Source: Begonia masoniana (Eukaryota > Streptophyta > Magnoliopsida > Cucurbitales > Begoniaceae). From it: a stretch of DNA of 64,000 bases. Location: the NCBI GenBank assembly GCA_022432975.1, contig CM039502.1, positions 71,446,573 through 71,510,572 on the forward strand. The letters are read 5' to 3'. A program made the translations under genes and the position numbers. Below, piece by piece: positions 21,627 through 33,851 of the stretch. The notes beneath the pieces are model-generated. The model ran no database searches and was not told where the DNA came from. It was given only the letters and a program-made list of their open reading frames with translations. The first letter of the stretch is position 1, and each line of letters opens with the position of its first letter.

Positions 21627-23342
21627 TTAAGTGCAAACACCACTGCAAGCTAATTCCAAGTCATGTGTAGGGTAATTCTTCTCATGTGTTTTCAACTGTC
21701 TAGAAGTAGAAGCTATTACCTTACCATCTTGCATCAACACACATCCAAGACCAATTTTGGAAGCATCACAATAAATGCTAAATTTACCATTTTCAACAGG
21801 AAGGGTTAATATTGGGGTATTGGTCAGTTTCTGTTTCAAAGTCTGGAAACTGGATTTGCATTTCTCCTGTCCATGCATACTTAATGTTTTTCCTAGTTAA
21901 CCAAGTGAGGGGTGTAGCAATCTTCGAGAATCCTTCAATAAATTTCCTGAGTATCTTGCTAACCCAAGGAAACTCTGAATATCTGTAGCATTCTTCGGTT
22001 GGGGCCACTCCTTAACTGCATGAACATTGGCTGGATCAACAGATATCCCATCACCCGATATCACATGACCAAGAAAGTGAACTCTGTCCAGCCAAAACTC
22101 GCACTTGGAATACTTGGCATAAAGTTGGTGCTGCCTTAGTACCCCTAACACCAAACTCAAATGTTTTGTATGATCATCCTCAGTACGCGAGTAGATTAAG
22201 ATATCATCTATGAACACTATGACGAATTTATCTAAATAGTCGTGGAACACTCTATTCATAAGGTCCATGAAGGCTACCAGTGCATTTGTCAATCCAAAGG
22301 ACATTACCAAAAACTCATAATATCCATACCTTGTGCGAAAGGCAGTCTTTGAGATATCTTCATATTTAACTTTCAATTGATAGTAACCTGACCTTAGATC
22401 AATTTTAGAGAAGACTCTTGCACCATTAAGTTGGTCGAATAAATCGTCAATCCTAGGCAATGGATACTTGTTCTTGACAGTTAGCTTATTTAGTTCCCGA
22501 TAATCAATGCACATCCGCATCGATCCGTCCTTCTTTCTGACAAAAAGGACAGGTGCACCCCACGGTGAAAAGCTAGGGTGTATGAATCCTTTCTCCAACA
22601 GGTCCTCCAACTGTTTCTTTAATTCTTTAAGTTTTGTTGGTGCTAATCTATATGGATTCTTAGATACAGGCTCAGCGCCTGGGTAAACATCCACAACAAA
22701 TTTAATTTCCCTATTTGGTGTTAAATCAGGAAGGTCATCTAAAAATACTTCAGGAAAGTCTTGGACAACTAAGACATTTTGAAGACATGCTTTTCCTACA
22801 AGCTGTGTGTCTATAATGCTGGCCAGAAAGCATAAATACTCACGGCATGAAGAGGGTTTAGCGTTGATAGAAGTCATAACAGACATTCCCTTACTCTTCT
22901 TCGAGGCTTGAAAGGTATGCTTCAAACCATCAGGGGGTTGAAAACTAACTACCCCAGTCCTACAATCAATTGTGGCATAATACTTGAACAACCAATCCAT
23001 TCCTAGGATTACATCAAATCCTATTATGTCCATAATAATGAGATCAGTAGGTAAATTCTTATTTCCTACTAACACAACACTATCAAACATCACTTGGTTA
23101 GAGTGCATGCGTTCACCAGAGGGTAACGCGACATTAAACACGTGTTCAGTATGGGTAAACTGTACATCTAACTTGACAGCAAATGCAGATGCTATAAATG
23201 AGTGTGTTGCACCTGAATCTATTAAAGTAAAAGCAGATATGTTGATCAAAACGGTACCTGACACTACAGCGGGTTGTTCCTCATCGCCCGACTCCATCAT
23301 GGAGAATATCCTCGGCTTTATCTTAGCAGGGCCACTCTTCAA
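21627..23342 (-). pseudogene. gypsy-1 protease, reverse transcriptase and RNase H
   Basis: 21897-23342 (481 residues open) begins with the protease ([10 protein letters not shown], catalytic DSG) and continues through RT with [22 protein letters not shown] and the catalytic [13 protein letters not shown]. It ends in [10 protein letters not shown]. 21627-21878 is RNase H ([18 protein letters not shown]). The frame changes between the two, so no full polyprotein can be made. Confidence 0.9.
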
Positions 23343-23354
23343 GGCTGGACAGTC

Positions 23355-24358
23355 TCAGTTAATGTGGCCGACTTTGTTACAGTTGAAGCATTGGGTGATT
23401 TTGGGATTCGGGTAATCCTTGTATGAGTGTCCAACTTCCTCACAGTTGAAACACTTTCCCGTCCCAAACCTGCACTCGCCCAGGTGACTTTTCAAACACT
23501 TCGGGCACTGGGGGAACTTTTTGGTGTCCTGCACCTTCAGTCCTGTTCCCTGGTTATTCTGGCCTTCACTTGGCCTCTTTATTCCTCTCTGCTGAAGTGG
23601 CTGGATAAACTTTTGCGGATCTTCCTCGGCCCAGTACACTTTATCTCCGCTTCTTCCACCTCCAACGCCGTGGGCACAACCTCACTAAAGAACAATCCTT
23701 TAATACCACAAAATTTTACTCCTCTGTACATTTCGGGCTTCAATCATTGCATAAATTGAAACACCTTATCTTCATTCCTATGAATAAGGTGTCCAGCGAA
23801 CCTTGATAGTGACTCGAATTGTTTGCTGTACTCAGCCACAGATCCTGTTTGCTTCAATTGTAAGAATTCTACTTTCTTCGAAGTTTGGACAGCACTACCG
23901 AAATACTTTCCGTAGAAGATCTCCTTGAATTGCGCCCAAGACATTGCCAGGACATCGGTAGTGGTCTCTATCGATTCCCACAAAAGCTGAGCATCACCTG
24001 CTAGATGGAATGTTGCCAAGGTGATCTTGTCCGCCTCCCCAACATTGGCATATTTGAACATGCTCTCTATCTTCCTAAGCCATTCCTCTGCGACAATCGG
24101 GTTGGACGACTTTTCATCGTATGTGGGTGGCTGTAGCCTCTGGAATCTGTCTCCTGAATGTTCATTGCTGGAACCCGAGTTGGCACTTCCCTGTACCTCC
24201 CAGTTCAACAACACTCCTAACTGGTCGGATTGCTGACGCATCAAATCTGTCTGTTGGCGCACCAAGTTTGTCAGCTGTCTAATTACACTAGGGTCCTCCT
24301 CACTTCTCAAATTTGGAATCTCTCTCGGTACCCTTGGTCTTCCTGGTCGTCTAGCCAT
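23355..24358 (-). pseudogene. gypsy-1 gag with zinc knuckles
   Basis: 23744-24358 (start at MARRPGRPRVP) encodes the capsid-like region with AEEWLRKIESMFKYA and VAEYSKQFESLSRFAGHL. 23355-23639 holds CFNCEEVGHSYKDYPN and CFNCNKVGHIN, two CCHC-like knuckles; the first has Tyr in place of the last Cys. A stop at 23744 separates them. Confidence 0.88.
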
Positions 24359-24498
24359 TTTGCAATATTCCTGAACAGGGTTAATTACTCTCATAAATAT
24401 CTAATAGCTAAGGTTAACATAAACACTTACAGTTGTTGAAGTAATTCCATGCAACGATTGGCACTGATGAGTAATCTTTTGAACGGTTTAACTGAATG

Positions 24499-24510
24499 TC
24501 TCTGATACCA
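24499..24510 (-). other. gypsy-1 primer-binding site (initiator tRNA-Met)
   Basis: On the minus strand TGGTATCAGAGA begins three bases after the LTR end, 11 of 12 bases matching the tRNA-iMet site. Confidence 0.9.
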
Positions 24511-24513
24511 TAC

Positions 24514-26661
24514 TGTAACGCCTCGAATTACATAAACCCGGTTTGTTACACATAATACTGAACCACGCTATGACATTCTAAGAAAATCCTAAAATTTCAC
24601 TAAAAATCAAAATTTAATGATTAACGTAAGAACTTGCAGTGGATAAATATTTGTATAAAAAGACACTCATTAAATGATTAAAAATATTAAAGACTGTTGG
24701 TTGAAAGAAGACAAAAGAAAAACGGAACACATTTACCGCTGAATAGTTCTAGTGGTATTATTAGAGACAGAATAGTCTCGGCGGTGGAAACAAGAATAGG
24801 AGACATTTATCGCCGAACAGTATCGGCGGTAGAAGCAGAAACAAAAGGCATCTTCTGCTTCCAACATCCACCGCTCGCAGTCAGTCGAACGACACATCGA
24901 CTTTCACGCATCTACCGCTCGCACTCGTCGACGACACGTCGACTACTCCCATCCACCGATCACATACGCAAAACACTTCTACCGCTCATACCACGTGATA
25001 TCCACGCGACTTCAATAACTCTGCAGACGGCATCTACCGCTCACAAACGACAAATCTCCTATTCACTTCTACGGCTCACAAACGACAAACATTCTCAGCT
25101 CACATCTACCTGATAGAACAAGCTGCGTCTTCCGGTCATTAGACGACAAAAATCCTCAATTCACATCTACCAGTAAACAGTAACTCAATTTCTATCGATA
25201 GAAAACATCTTCCGATAGACAAAACTCTCAACTTCTATCGATGGACAACATCCACCAGTAGAAAACAGAACAACATTTCAACCATCCACACCCTAAACCA
25301 GAACAACTCCAACTACTACAAGGACTTGTACAATTCACTGGAACCATTCTAAACTACTTAAATCCGTGCATTACTCCAAAATTTGGTAAAACCTCTATTA
25401 AAACCAACAGAGTATCATTATCAGAAAAGTCTCAAAATGTATTAAAAAACATTCAAACTACCACTACCACTAACACTCTCAGTATATTTAAACTGAACCA
25501 TTGTCAACTAACATTCACAACTACTGACATTAGTTGAACCACCTCATCAGAATCACCAAACCGTGGCATTGAAGTGCTCCCCCAACCAGTCTAGTCCTTA
25601 ACATGCTCAGAGAACACACCTTCTGAAGATTCTTCACCTACATCACAAAACTCATCTATTAGCCTAATGCTAAATAAGTGAATCAATAACGAAAGGAAAT
25701 GCTGAAACATAAATCCTAATCATGCAGTTTCTACTTTCACATCTCAGTTGCATTTACATTCTTTCACTGATCTGATCCCTCAGTTCCATTGGGAGTTGGA
25801 TTAATTTTTCCAAAGTCATACATCCTCTTCATATATTAAGGGGCGGATTAGTTCCTTTAACAGCTGATCTGATCCTAAATTCCATTGGGAAGCGGATCAA
25901 TTTTTCCAAAGTTATAAATCTTCATAAGTTAAGGGGCGGATTAATTCCCTTAATAGTTTTTCTGTTACAATCTGTTCATTCCTCACCAAACCAATACATG
26001 TAAATTCATTTCCGTATTCTTTCAAAATATGATGCATGCCACACAGACAAATTCAAACATACATAATCCTACTGTTTTATGATGTAGGCCCGAAGGCTCA
26101 TGCATACTCCACTTACCTGGTCTCCTGGAAAATATTGGGTGGAAGACTACCTCGGGAGCTTACTCAAACCTAAAGTTATAAACAGAACATACATTAGACT
26201 TTCTCTAAACTCCATTCTAAATTGCTAGAATTCTAGAGACACTAGTTTGGAAGCTTAGTTCATTGTGCATTCCCGATTTACCACTAAAACCCGAACTAGC
26301 TCACTCATACGGCATTCTCAAAACTCACATTTATACTCTCCCCAATCATCGATAGCTACCAGTGTAGCAAGGAATCGAAATAGAACTCACCTAGTTTGGA
26401 GAAGAATCGAGTAGAAGAATCCCCTAGAGAGCTCTACTACTTGAGCTGAAGACCGAAAGAGGAAAATAGGGAATAGTGGCGGCTACAGTGCATTAATCAC
26501 AAAGTCTCTTTCTTTAAATAGGTTATTACTATAGGTCTCTATTACCATTATGCCCTTACTTAGTCACTCATTAACCTAATCAATAATTCTCTCAATTTCA
26601 TCCATAAAATGTATACTATTAGTTGATAAGATAAGTTGGTTCAATGGAACCGGGTGTTACA
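24514..26661 (-). repeat. gypsy-1 5' LTR, 2148 bp
   Basis: Partner of 16641-19834 without the 43-bp array. Donor AGGTAAGT at 26111-26118, GGCC hairpin at 26083-26100. The palindromic cassette starts at about 24734, 220 nt from the LTR end, the same distance as in the 3' LTR. Confidence 0.95.
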
Positions 26662-26666
26662 GCAAC

Positions 26667-28157
26667 ACTTTAAGTGAAGTATCCAATATCTGAACGGGCC
26701 TTTCTTCATATGTTAGCGTCGGCATGATATCAAAGTCCACATGTTCCATGATCTGAGTTGGATCTCGTACACATTTTCTCAGCATCGAGACATGGAAGAC
26801 GTTGTGAACTCCATCCATAGACGCTGGCAACTGTAGCCTGTAAGCCATGCTTCCCACATGCTTCAAGATGGGAAAAGGGCCAATGAACCGTGGGCTGAGC
26901 TTTCCTTTCTTACCGAATCTCATTACGCCCTTGAAAGACGACACTTTCAAGAATACTTCATCGCCCTCAGCGAACTCTAAGTCTCTTCTTCTATGGTCCG
27001 CATAACTCTTCTGTCAACTCTGAGCAATTTTTATTCGTTGTTTGATAGCAGCAATCACCTCAAACATCTACTATAATAACTCAGGACCGATAAGCTTGGC
27101 TTCTCCGACTTCATCCCAACACAATGGGGATCTACACTTCCTGCCGTAAAGAGCTTCATATGGAGCCATACCGATCGTAGCCTGGTAGCTATTATTGTAA
27201 GCGAACTCCACTAACGACAAATATCTACTCCAAGGAGCATGAAATTCCAGCACGCACGACCTTAACATATCCTCCAATATCTGGATCGTTCTCTTAGATT
27301 GTCGTCAGTCTGTGGATGAAAGGCTGTGCTGAAATTTAACTTGGTACCCAAAGAGTTTTGCAAGCTTTTACATAATCTCGACGTTAATCTAAGATCCCGG
27401 TCGGATACAATTGATACTGGCACCCCATGCAGCTTGATGATCTCGCTAATGTATAGCTCTGTATACTGATCCATGGAAAACGTTGTCTTCACAGGTAGAA
27501 AGTGGGCCGACTTCGTCAATCTGTCCACTATGACCCATATGCTATTACGGCCCTTGGCCGTCCTCGGTAGGCGAACAACGAAGTCCATAGCGATATTCTC
27601 CCACTTCCATTCAGGGATCGGAAGAGGCTGAAGCGTTCCACTCGGTCGTTGATGTTCAGCTTTGACTTGTTGACATATCATGCAAGACTCCACATATTTG
27701 GCTACTTCATTCTTCATATTAGGCCACCAGAAATAAAGTTTCAAGTCTTGATACATCTTTGTGCTACCAGGATGCACAGAGAAAGAAGATGAGTGGGCTT
27801 CCGACAAGATGTTCTTTCGTAACTCTTCGTCTCTCGGAACATACCACCTATCTTTGAACTTCAGAATTCCATCTCCCGAATAACTGAAATCAGAAGAAGC
27901 CATAGGTAACTTGCTTACTATATCAGCCATCTCCTTTGAATTGGTCTTCTGGGCTTCCTTAATTCGGTCCAGGATGGTGGGCCGTAGCGTCAAGTCTGCT
28001 AGTATGGCCGATAGCCCAAAAACTATCTCCATATCGAACTTCTGTATCTCTGTCCTCAAAGGCATTGATACGGCTGACATAGCCTGTTGCATAGTAGCTG
28101 GCATCCTGCTCAATGCATCGGCTACAACATTAGCTTTCCCCGGGTGGTATTTAATCT
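26667..28157 (-). pseudogene. gypsy-2 integrase and C-terminal region
   Basis: 27262-28157 carries the HHCC zinc region (HPGSTKMYQDLKLYFWW, CMICQQVKAEHQ), the first catalytic Asp in AMDFVVRLP, the second in SIVSDRD, and FHPQTDD. 27071-27277 has NNSYQATIGMAPYEALYGRKC. 26667-26950 has MRFGKKGKLSPRFIGPF, the GPF-like region. Frameshifts lie between the pieces. The upstream end (28157) is the junction with the solo LTR; the RNase H part continues at 31592. Confidence 0.9.
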
Positions 28158-29155
28158 CAACATGTAATATCCCGGCTTTACGGGATATTAATATTTTAAT
28201 ATAAATGGCATTTTGATAAATATGTCAAATCAGGTCCGTTTTACCAAAAGAAAGCGTCATTACGATCCTAACGATTAATAGGAATTTTAAGGAAATTTAG
28301 GGAATTTTCGAAATAGTAACGCTATATTCCGAGTAAATACACTTCTCGTAACGAAATGGACGTTTAAGTAAAAATAGTAAACGAGGTCCGATTTACGAAC
28401 GGACAGTTTTAATAGATCCCAAATAGTAAGTTGGACTTATTGGTGAAATAAAGAGATTTGGTGAAACCGAATAGTTAGCCGATTAACAGAACGAAAGACG
28501 AATCAAATAAGAAAATTAAGTAAAGGGCAAAAGGGTCATTTAGCTAAATCAAATTTATTAAAAGGCAAAATGCCTTAGAACGATTTTCATTCTGAAAATC
28601 GTTTCTAGAGAGCATTCTCTCTCTCTCCTTCTCGACTTCTCCTCTCTGCCAGGCGACGATTTCTCACTCCGACTCCGTTCTTCCTCCCGATCGTTCCGTT
28701 TCCTTCATGCTTCCTCCTCCAATCGACGTTCTAAGTATGATTCTATAGTTTTAGAGCGTCAAATCTCGAGTTTCGTAGAGTTATACGTTTAGGTTTACGA
28801 TTAGAGTTTTGATAAAAAAAACGCGATTTAGAGTTCGAAATCAATGGGTTTGCCTTAATTAAGAATATGTTGAACGTATTGAACGTTAGGGGACGAAGTT
28901 AATTGATTTTAGGACAAAAGTTAGAATTTGAGAATTTTAGGGGAAAAGCTTGTAATTGGAATTTTGTGGTGCCGAGCGTAGATTGCTCAATGAAATAGTT
29001 CAATGAATCGAATTAGAGCTTTAAGAAGTTACTTTAGTTAAGGTTTCGTTGAATTTGGACTTTTAGTAGCTTAAACTAGTTTTAACGTCGACCGTTATGT
29101 TTTGCCTCAGACAAACAACGCTCGTGGACGGAGCTTGAGCTGCTTTGGACACGAG

Positions 29156-30679
29156 GTAAGTTCTCGTGATCTTCTCTGGCCGATTGGCCTACACCGTACG
29201 TCGAAGTCGTCTCGAGGAGTTTTGAAGATGCTTTTGTTTAAATTGTTTTGGATGGGTAGTTAGGACTAGTTATTTTATAGATTATGTTGTTTGTTTATCG
29301 TCTTGATGGTATATATGTGGTTGTTTACTTTAAGATATGAATTGTTCATGCATCATGGTAAACAAAAAGGGGAAATGAAAAAGGTAAACGAAAAGGGATA
29401 ACGAAAAGGGTAACGAAAAGGTAAACGAAAAGGATAACGAAAAGGGTAACGAAAAAGTAAACGAAAAGGATAACGAAAAGGTAAACGAAAGGATACGAAA
29501 GGTAACGAAAAGGGTAACGAAAGGTACGTAACGAAAAGGTAACGAAAAGGTAACGAAAAGGATAACGAAAAGGTAACGAAAAGGTAAACGAAAAGGATAA
29601 CGAAAAGGTAACGAAAAGGATAACGAAAAGGTAACGAAAAGGATAACGAAAAGGTAACGAAAAGGTAACGAAAAGGATAACGAAAAGGGTAACGAAAAGG
29701 TAACGAAAAGGTAACGAAAAGGTAACGAAAAGGATAACGAAAAGGGTAACGAAAAGGATAACGAAAAGGTAACGAAAAGGGTAACGAAAAGGGTAACGAA
29801 AAGGGTAACGAAAAGGTAACGAAAAGGATAACGAAAAGGTAACGAAAAGGATAACGAAAAGGTAACGAAAAGGTAACGAAAAGGATAACGAAAAGGTAAC
29901 GAAAAGGTAAACGAAAAGGATAACGAAAAGGTAACGAAAAGGTAACGAAAAGGTAACGAAAAGGTAACGAAAAGGTAACGAAAAGGTAACGAAAAGGTAA
30001 ACGAAAAGGGTAACGAAAAGGATAACGAAAAGGTAACGAAAAGGTAACGAAAAGGATAACGAAAAGGGTAACGAAAAGGTAACGAAAAGGATAACGAAAA
30101 GGTAACGAAAAGGTAACGAAAAGGTAACGAAAAGGTAACGAAAAGGATAACGAAAAGGTAACGAAAAGGGTAACGAAAAGGTAACGAAAAGGTAACGAAA
30201 AGGTAACGAAAAGGATAACGAAAAGGGTAACGAAAAGGTAACGAAAAGGATAACGAAAAGGGTAACGAAAAGGATAACGAAAAGGTAACGAAAAGGATAA
30301 CGAAAAGGTAACGAAAAGGTAACGAAAAGGATAACGAAAAGGTAACGAAAAGGTAACGAAAAGGGTAACGAAAAGGATAACGAAAAGGTAACGAAAAGGT
30401 AACGAAAAGGTAACGAAAAGGTAACGAAAAGGTAACGAAAAGGTAACGAAAAGGTAACGAAAAGGTAACGAAAAGGTAACGAAAAGGTAACGAAAAGGTA
30501 AACGAAAAGGATAACGAAAAGGTAACGAAACCGAAAAGGTGAATGAAAGTATAGCGAAAAGGTAAAACAATTGTATGGTTTATAAACAGCATATGCATAG
30601 CACGCATTTTCATTTACGTAGAGCTTACTGAGATTTTTATCTCATAGGTGTTTGTATGGTGTAAGTGATCCCGATACAG
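29156..30679 (+). other. Putative leader intron inside the solo LTR
   Basis: Donor AG|GTAAGT at 29154-29161, then the hairpin TGGCCGATTGGCCTACA (29177-29193). Branch-like GAGCTTACTGAG lies at 30621-30632, with acceptor candidates CTCATAG (ends 30647) and GATACAG (ends 30679). The same signals in the same order occur in four other LTR families in this window. Splicing itself is inference. Confidence 0.45.
29355..30560 (+). repeat. (GGTAACGAAAA)n array, about 1.2 kb
   Basis: About 100 tandem units of GGTAACGAAAA with 12-bp variants GGATAACGAAAA, GGGTAACGAAAA and GGTAAACGAAAA mixed along the array. It lies wholly within the putative leader intron. Related LTRs have only one or two traces of the motif at the corresponding place (for example CCTTTTCGTT near 56165). 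Long open frames on the minus strand over it are translations of the repeat. Confidence 0.95.
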
Positions 30680-31139
30680 GTGACTTTGAGATCCCTCCAC
30701 CTGAGGAGTGATGGCAGTTGACGGAGGATGGCTCGTGGAGTGTGCTGGCGCAGTCGATGCTTACCTGACCCGTGGGAAAGTATGTATAGGTTTTGGGGTT
30801 TTTGGGACGTTTTGGGATGATGGTTGTATAGACATTTTAGGATGTTTGGATCTGTTAGTTGATAGGTTTATTTGGATAGTTCAATGTTTTGGTAAAACTG
30901 TTTGTAAAACGTTTTGGTTAAGGTTTTTACATAGATTTTTATGAATTGTTGATGATTTAAAATAGGTGGATATACTTCGTTTTAAAACGTATCCATGCAA
31001 ATTGTTTTTACGAAAGTTTAATGTATGTTAGTCCGTTTATTTGGTAGTGGATAAAATGAGAATTGAGTGAAATAAGTTATGTGAAATGTTTAGAGTTTAT
31101 GGTGTGAAAGTATGGAAAAATGCACGTTATTGGACAAGT

Positions 31140-31353
31140 TTTGCTCTCTGGAAATTGGATTCCAGAGAGCAAACTGTCTGATCGCTGCACTCTGAAATTC
31201 AGAGTGTGCAGCGATTGGTCGCTGCAGCAATGCAGCGACCGTTCGCTGCAGCGCTGCAGCAATGCAGCGCTCGATCGCTGCAGCAATGCAGCGATCGATC
31301 GCTGCAATGCTGCACATATGCAGCGCTCGATCGCTGCAATGTGCAGCGATCGG
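31140..31353 (+). repeat. Hairpin cassette with GATCGATCG/GCTGCAGC palindromes
   Basis: It starts with a perfect 14-bp hairpin (31140-31153 with 31160-31173, loop ATTGGA). A second hairpin is centred on ACTCTGAAATTCAGAGT (31190-31206). Then come overlapping palindromes of the GCAGCGATCGATCGCTGC type to 31353. The cassette ends 233 nt before the LTR end. No coding role is seen. Confidence 0.85.
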
Positions 31354-31591
31354 GCGCCCCTCTCCCCCTGTCGCACTTTTGACGTTTCTGCCCTTCTTTT
31401 AATGGTTTTATTTTAATTAATTTATTTAAATTGTTTTAAGTTGTTTTAAATGTTTCAAAACATAGATTCTTATTCCGATTTCGATTCTGGTTTCGATTTC
31501 GGTTTAGGTTCCGCCTAGAGCTTATTTAAGGTATTTATAAAAAAAATATAGTACGGGAAAACGGGTACAGTATTAGGGTCGTGACACAACA

Positions 31592-33750
31592 TCATAATCT
31601 TTCACAAATTCTAACCACCGCCTTTGTCTAATGTTTAACTCTTTCTGGGTAAATATGTACTTCAAACTCTTGTGATCATAAAACACCTCACATGATTGTC
31701 CATATAAGTGGTGTCTCCATACTTTCAGTGCAAAGACAACTGCCACTAACTCAAGGTCGTGAGTAGGGTAGTTTTGCTCGTGGTTCTTCAATTGTCTAGA
31801 TGCGTATGCTACTACTTTCCCTTCTTGCATTAATACACATCCCAAGCCGACCTTGGACGCATCACAGTATATGCTGAATTTGCCGTCTTCAACTGGAAAT
31901 ACTAACAGAAGAGCAGTGGTTAATTTCTGCTTAAGTCTCTGAAAACTCACCTCACAAGCTTCAGACCATTTGAACTTGATGTCTTTCCTCATTAAGCTGG
32001 TCATAGGCTTCGCTATCAAAGAAAATCCCTTGATAAACTTTCTGTAATAACCAGCTAACCCGATAAAACTTCATACCTCACTGGCATTCCTTGGTCTCGG
32101 CCATTCTTTCACTGCCAGAATCTTGGCTGGATCCACAGACACTCCTTCTGCCGACACCACATGGCCTAGGAAGTTAATCCTGCTCAACCAGAATTCACAC
32201 TTCGACAACTTGGCATACAATTGGTGTTGTTTCAGAGTCGATAGCACAATCGCCAAGTGCTCCTCGTGTTCGGCTTCACTCCTGGAATAAACCAGGATGT
32301 CGTCGATGAAGACGATTACAAACTTATCCAAGAAATCTTGGAATATCCTGTTCATCAAATCCATAAATGCCGCCGGGGCATTAGTCAACCCAAACAACTT
32401 TACCAAGAACTCGTAGTGTCTGTACCGAGTCCTGAAGGCGGTCTTTGGAATATCATCAGCCTTGACCTTCAACTGGTAATAACCGGAGCGCAAGTCAATC
32501 TTTGAAAATACCCGAGCCCCTTGTAACTGGTCAAATAAATCATCGATCCTCGGCAACGGGTACTTATTCTTGATGGTCAACTTGTTCAGCTCCCGGTAGT
32601 CAATGCACATGCGTAGGGACCCATCTTTCTTCTTGACAAACAAGACGGGAGCACCCCACGGAGAGAAACTAGGGCGCACAAAACCCTTGTCTACCAATTC
32701 CTTTAGCTGAACCTTCAACTCCCTCAGCTCAATTGGTGCCATTCGGTACGGATTCCTCGATACCAGTTCGGCACCCAGAAATACATCAATCTCGAACTCA
32801 ATTTCATGATCCGGCGGCAATCCCAGTAAGTCATCTAAGAAAACCTCTGAGAAGTCTCGAACTACTGGAATATTTTGAAGTTCCACATCACTTTGCCATT
32901 GAACATCTACTACGTGGGCAAGAAATCCGATGCATCCTGACCTCATCAGCTGTTGAGCTTTCAAGGAAGATATAACAGGCATACGGTGTTTCTTTGGTAC
33001 TGCCTGATAGGGGAATTCTACCTCGTTCGGGCGCTTAAACGACACTAGCCCAGACCTACAGTTGATGGTGGCGTGATGTCTAAACAGTTAGTCCATCCCC
33101 AAAATCACATCGTATCCTTTCATACCGATAACGATAAGACTGGCATACAACTTCTGGTCTCCTACTAACACTATATCACCCCGTACAACCTGCTCGAAGT
33201 GCATAAAATCTCCGGATGGTAGCATAATGCTGTAGGGCTGATCTGATGGCGTACAACAAAACTCCTTTCTAACCACGAAGTCCACTACCACAAAAGAATG
33301 TGTGGTCCCCATGTCCCACAAGGTATAAGCAGGTGCATCACATATTGAAATTGTACTTGTAATTGTTGTGTGCTGAGCGGCATCATCAACATCCTCCATC
33401 ATTGCAAAAACTCTAGGTGCGGCCCGATTCGGTCTCGTGTCAGGCACCGGACAATCCCGGACTTGGTGGCCCTCCTTGTCACATCGGAAGTATCGGCCAG
33501 TAAAGAGCCTACACTCCCCCGTATGACTTCTCTGGCAACGTGAGCATATAGGAAGCTGAGGAGCTCCCATAGGTCTTTTCCCCTTATCCTGATAAATGGC
33601 AACTTCATTAGGTCTCTTAACACCTCTGTTCTGTTGCTGTTGTAGTTGTGCAAAATGACCCCTTTGTTGTTGTTGCTGTAGAGGGGCATCACGTAAGATT
33701 CTCTTTGACGTATCTCTATATCTCTGAGACTTCACCTCTAAGACTTCCAA
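31592..33750 (-). pseudogene. gypsy-2 zinc knuckle, protease, RT and RNase H
   Basis: 33088-33750 has a knuckle-like CDKEGHQVRDCPVPD and a protease with LWDMGTTHSF; the usual D-S/T-G active site reads DMG, so the protease looks dead. 32071-33045 is RT, with [22 protein letters not shown] and [13 protein letters not shown]. 31592-32019 is RNase H ([18 protein letters not shown]) and stops at the solo-LTR insertion. Stops separate the three blocks. Confidence 0.9.
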
Positions 33751-33851
33751 CTAATAAGCCTTGGCCACTACATTCGTATACGGGGCCTCGTCAAACCCCC
33801 CGTAAGAGGTCCAGTTTCAAACCCTGAATAAATTGGTGCACCTTGTTTTCG

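Larger units (their letters stand above)
16641..26661 (-). mobile_element. gypsy-1, complete Tekay/Del-like chromovirus, 10.0 kb
   Basis: Both LTRs, a primer-binding site, a polypurine tract and a perfect 5-bp target duplication (gcaac, 16636-16640 and 26662-26666) are present. The LTRs are still very similar by eye except for a 43-bp array present only in the left one. Gag-pol on the minus strand is complete in domain order but broken by stops and frameshifts. It is inserted into the C-terminal pol region of gypsy-2. Confidence 0.95.
28163..31586 (+). mobile_element. Solo LTR, 3.4 kb, gypsy (Tekay-like) family
   Basis: TGTAATATCCCGG to GGGTCGTGACA with a perfect 5-bp duplication caaca (28158-28162 and 31587-31591), and no internal domain. 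The flanking gypsy-2 reading continues across it. The first bases form a perfect 10-bp stem (28165-28174 with 28181-28190). Its ends match, in reverse orientation, those of the solo LTR at 54939-57224, so both are one superfamily. It contains the shared leader signals, a 1.2-kb repeat array and a hairpin cassette. Confidence 0.93.

Noticed and set aside
29330..30613. Two overlapping minus-strand frames of about 400 residues rich in Phe, Arg, Tyr and Leu
   Set aside because: Translation of the (GGTAACGAAAA)n array; both frames give the same kind of low-complexity peptide.
31077..31416. Open frames over the GCAGCGATCGATCGC region
   Set aside because: Palindromic repeats stay open in several frames on both strands; the peptides are repetitive and unlike any family.
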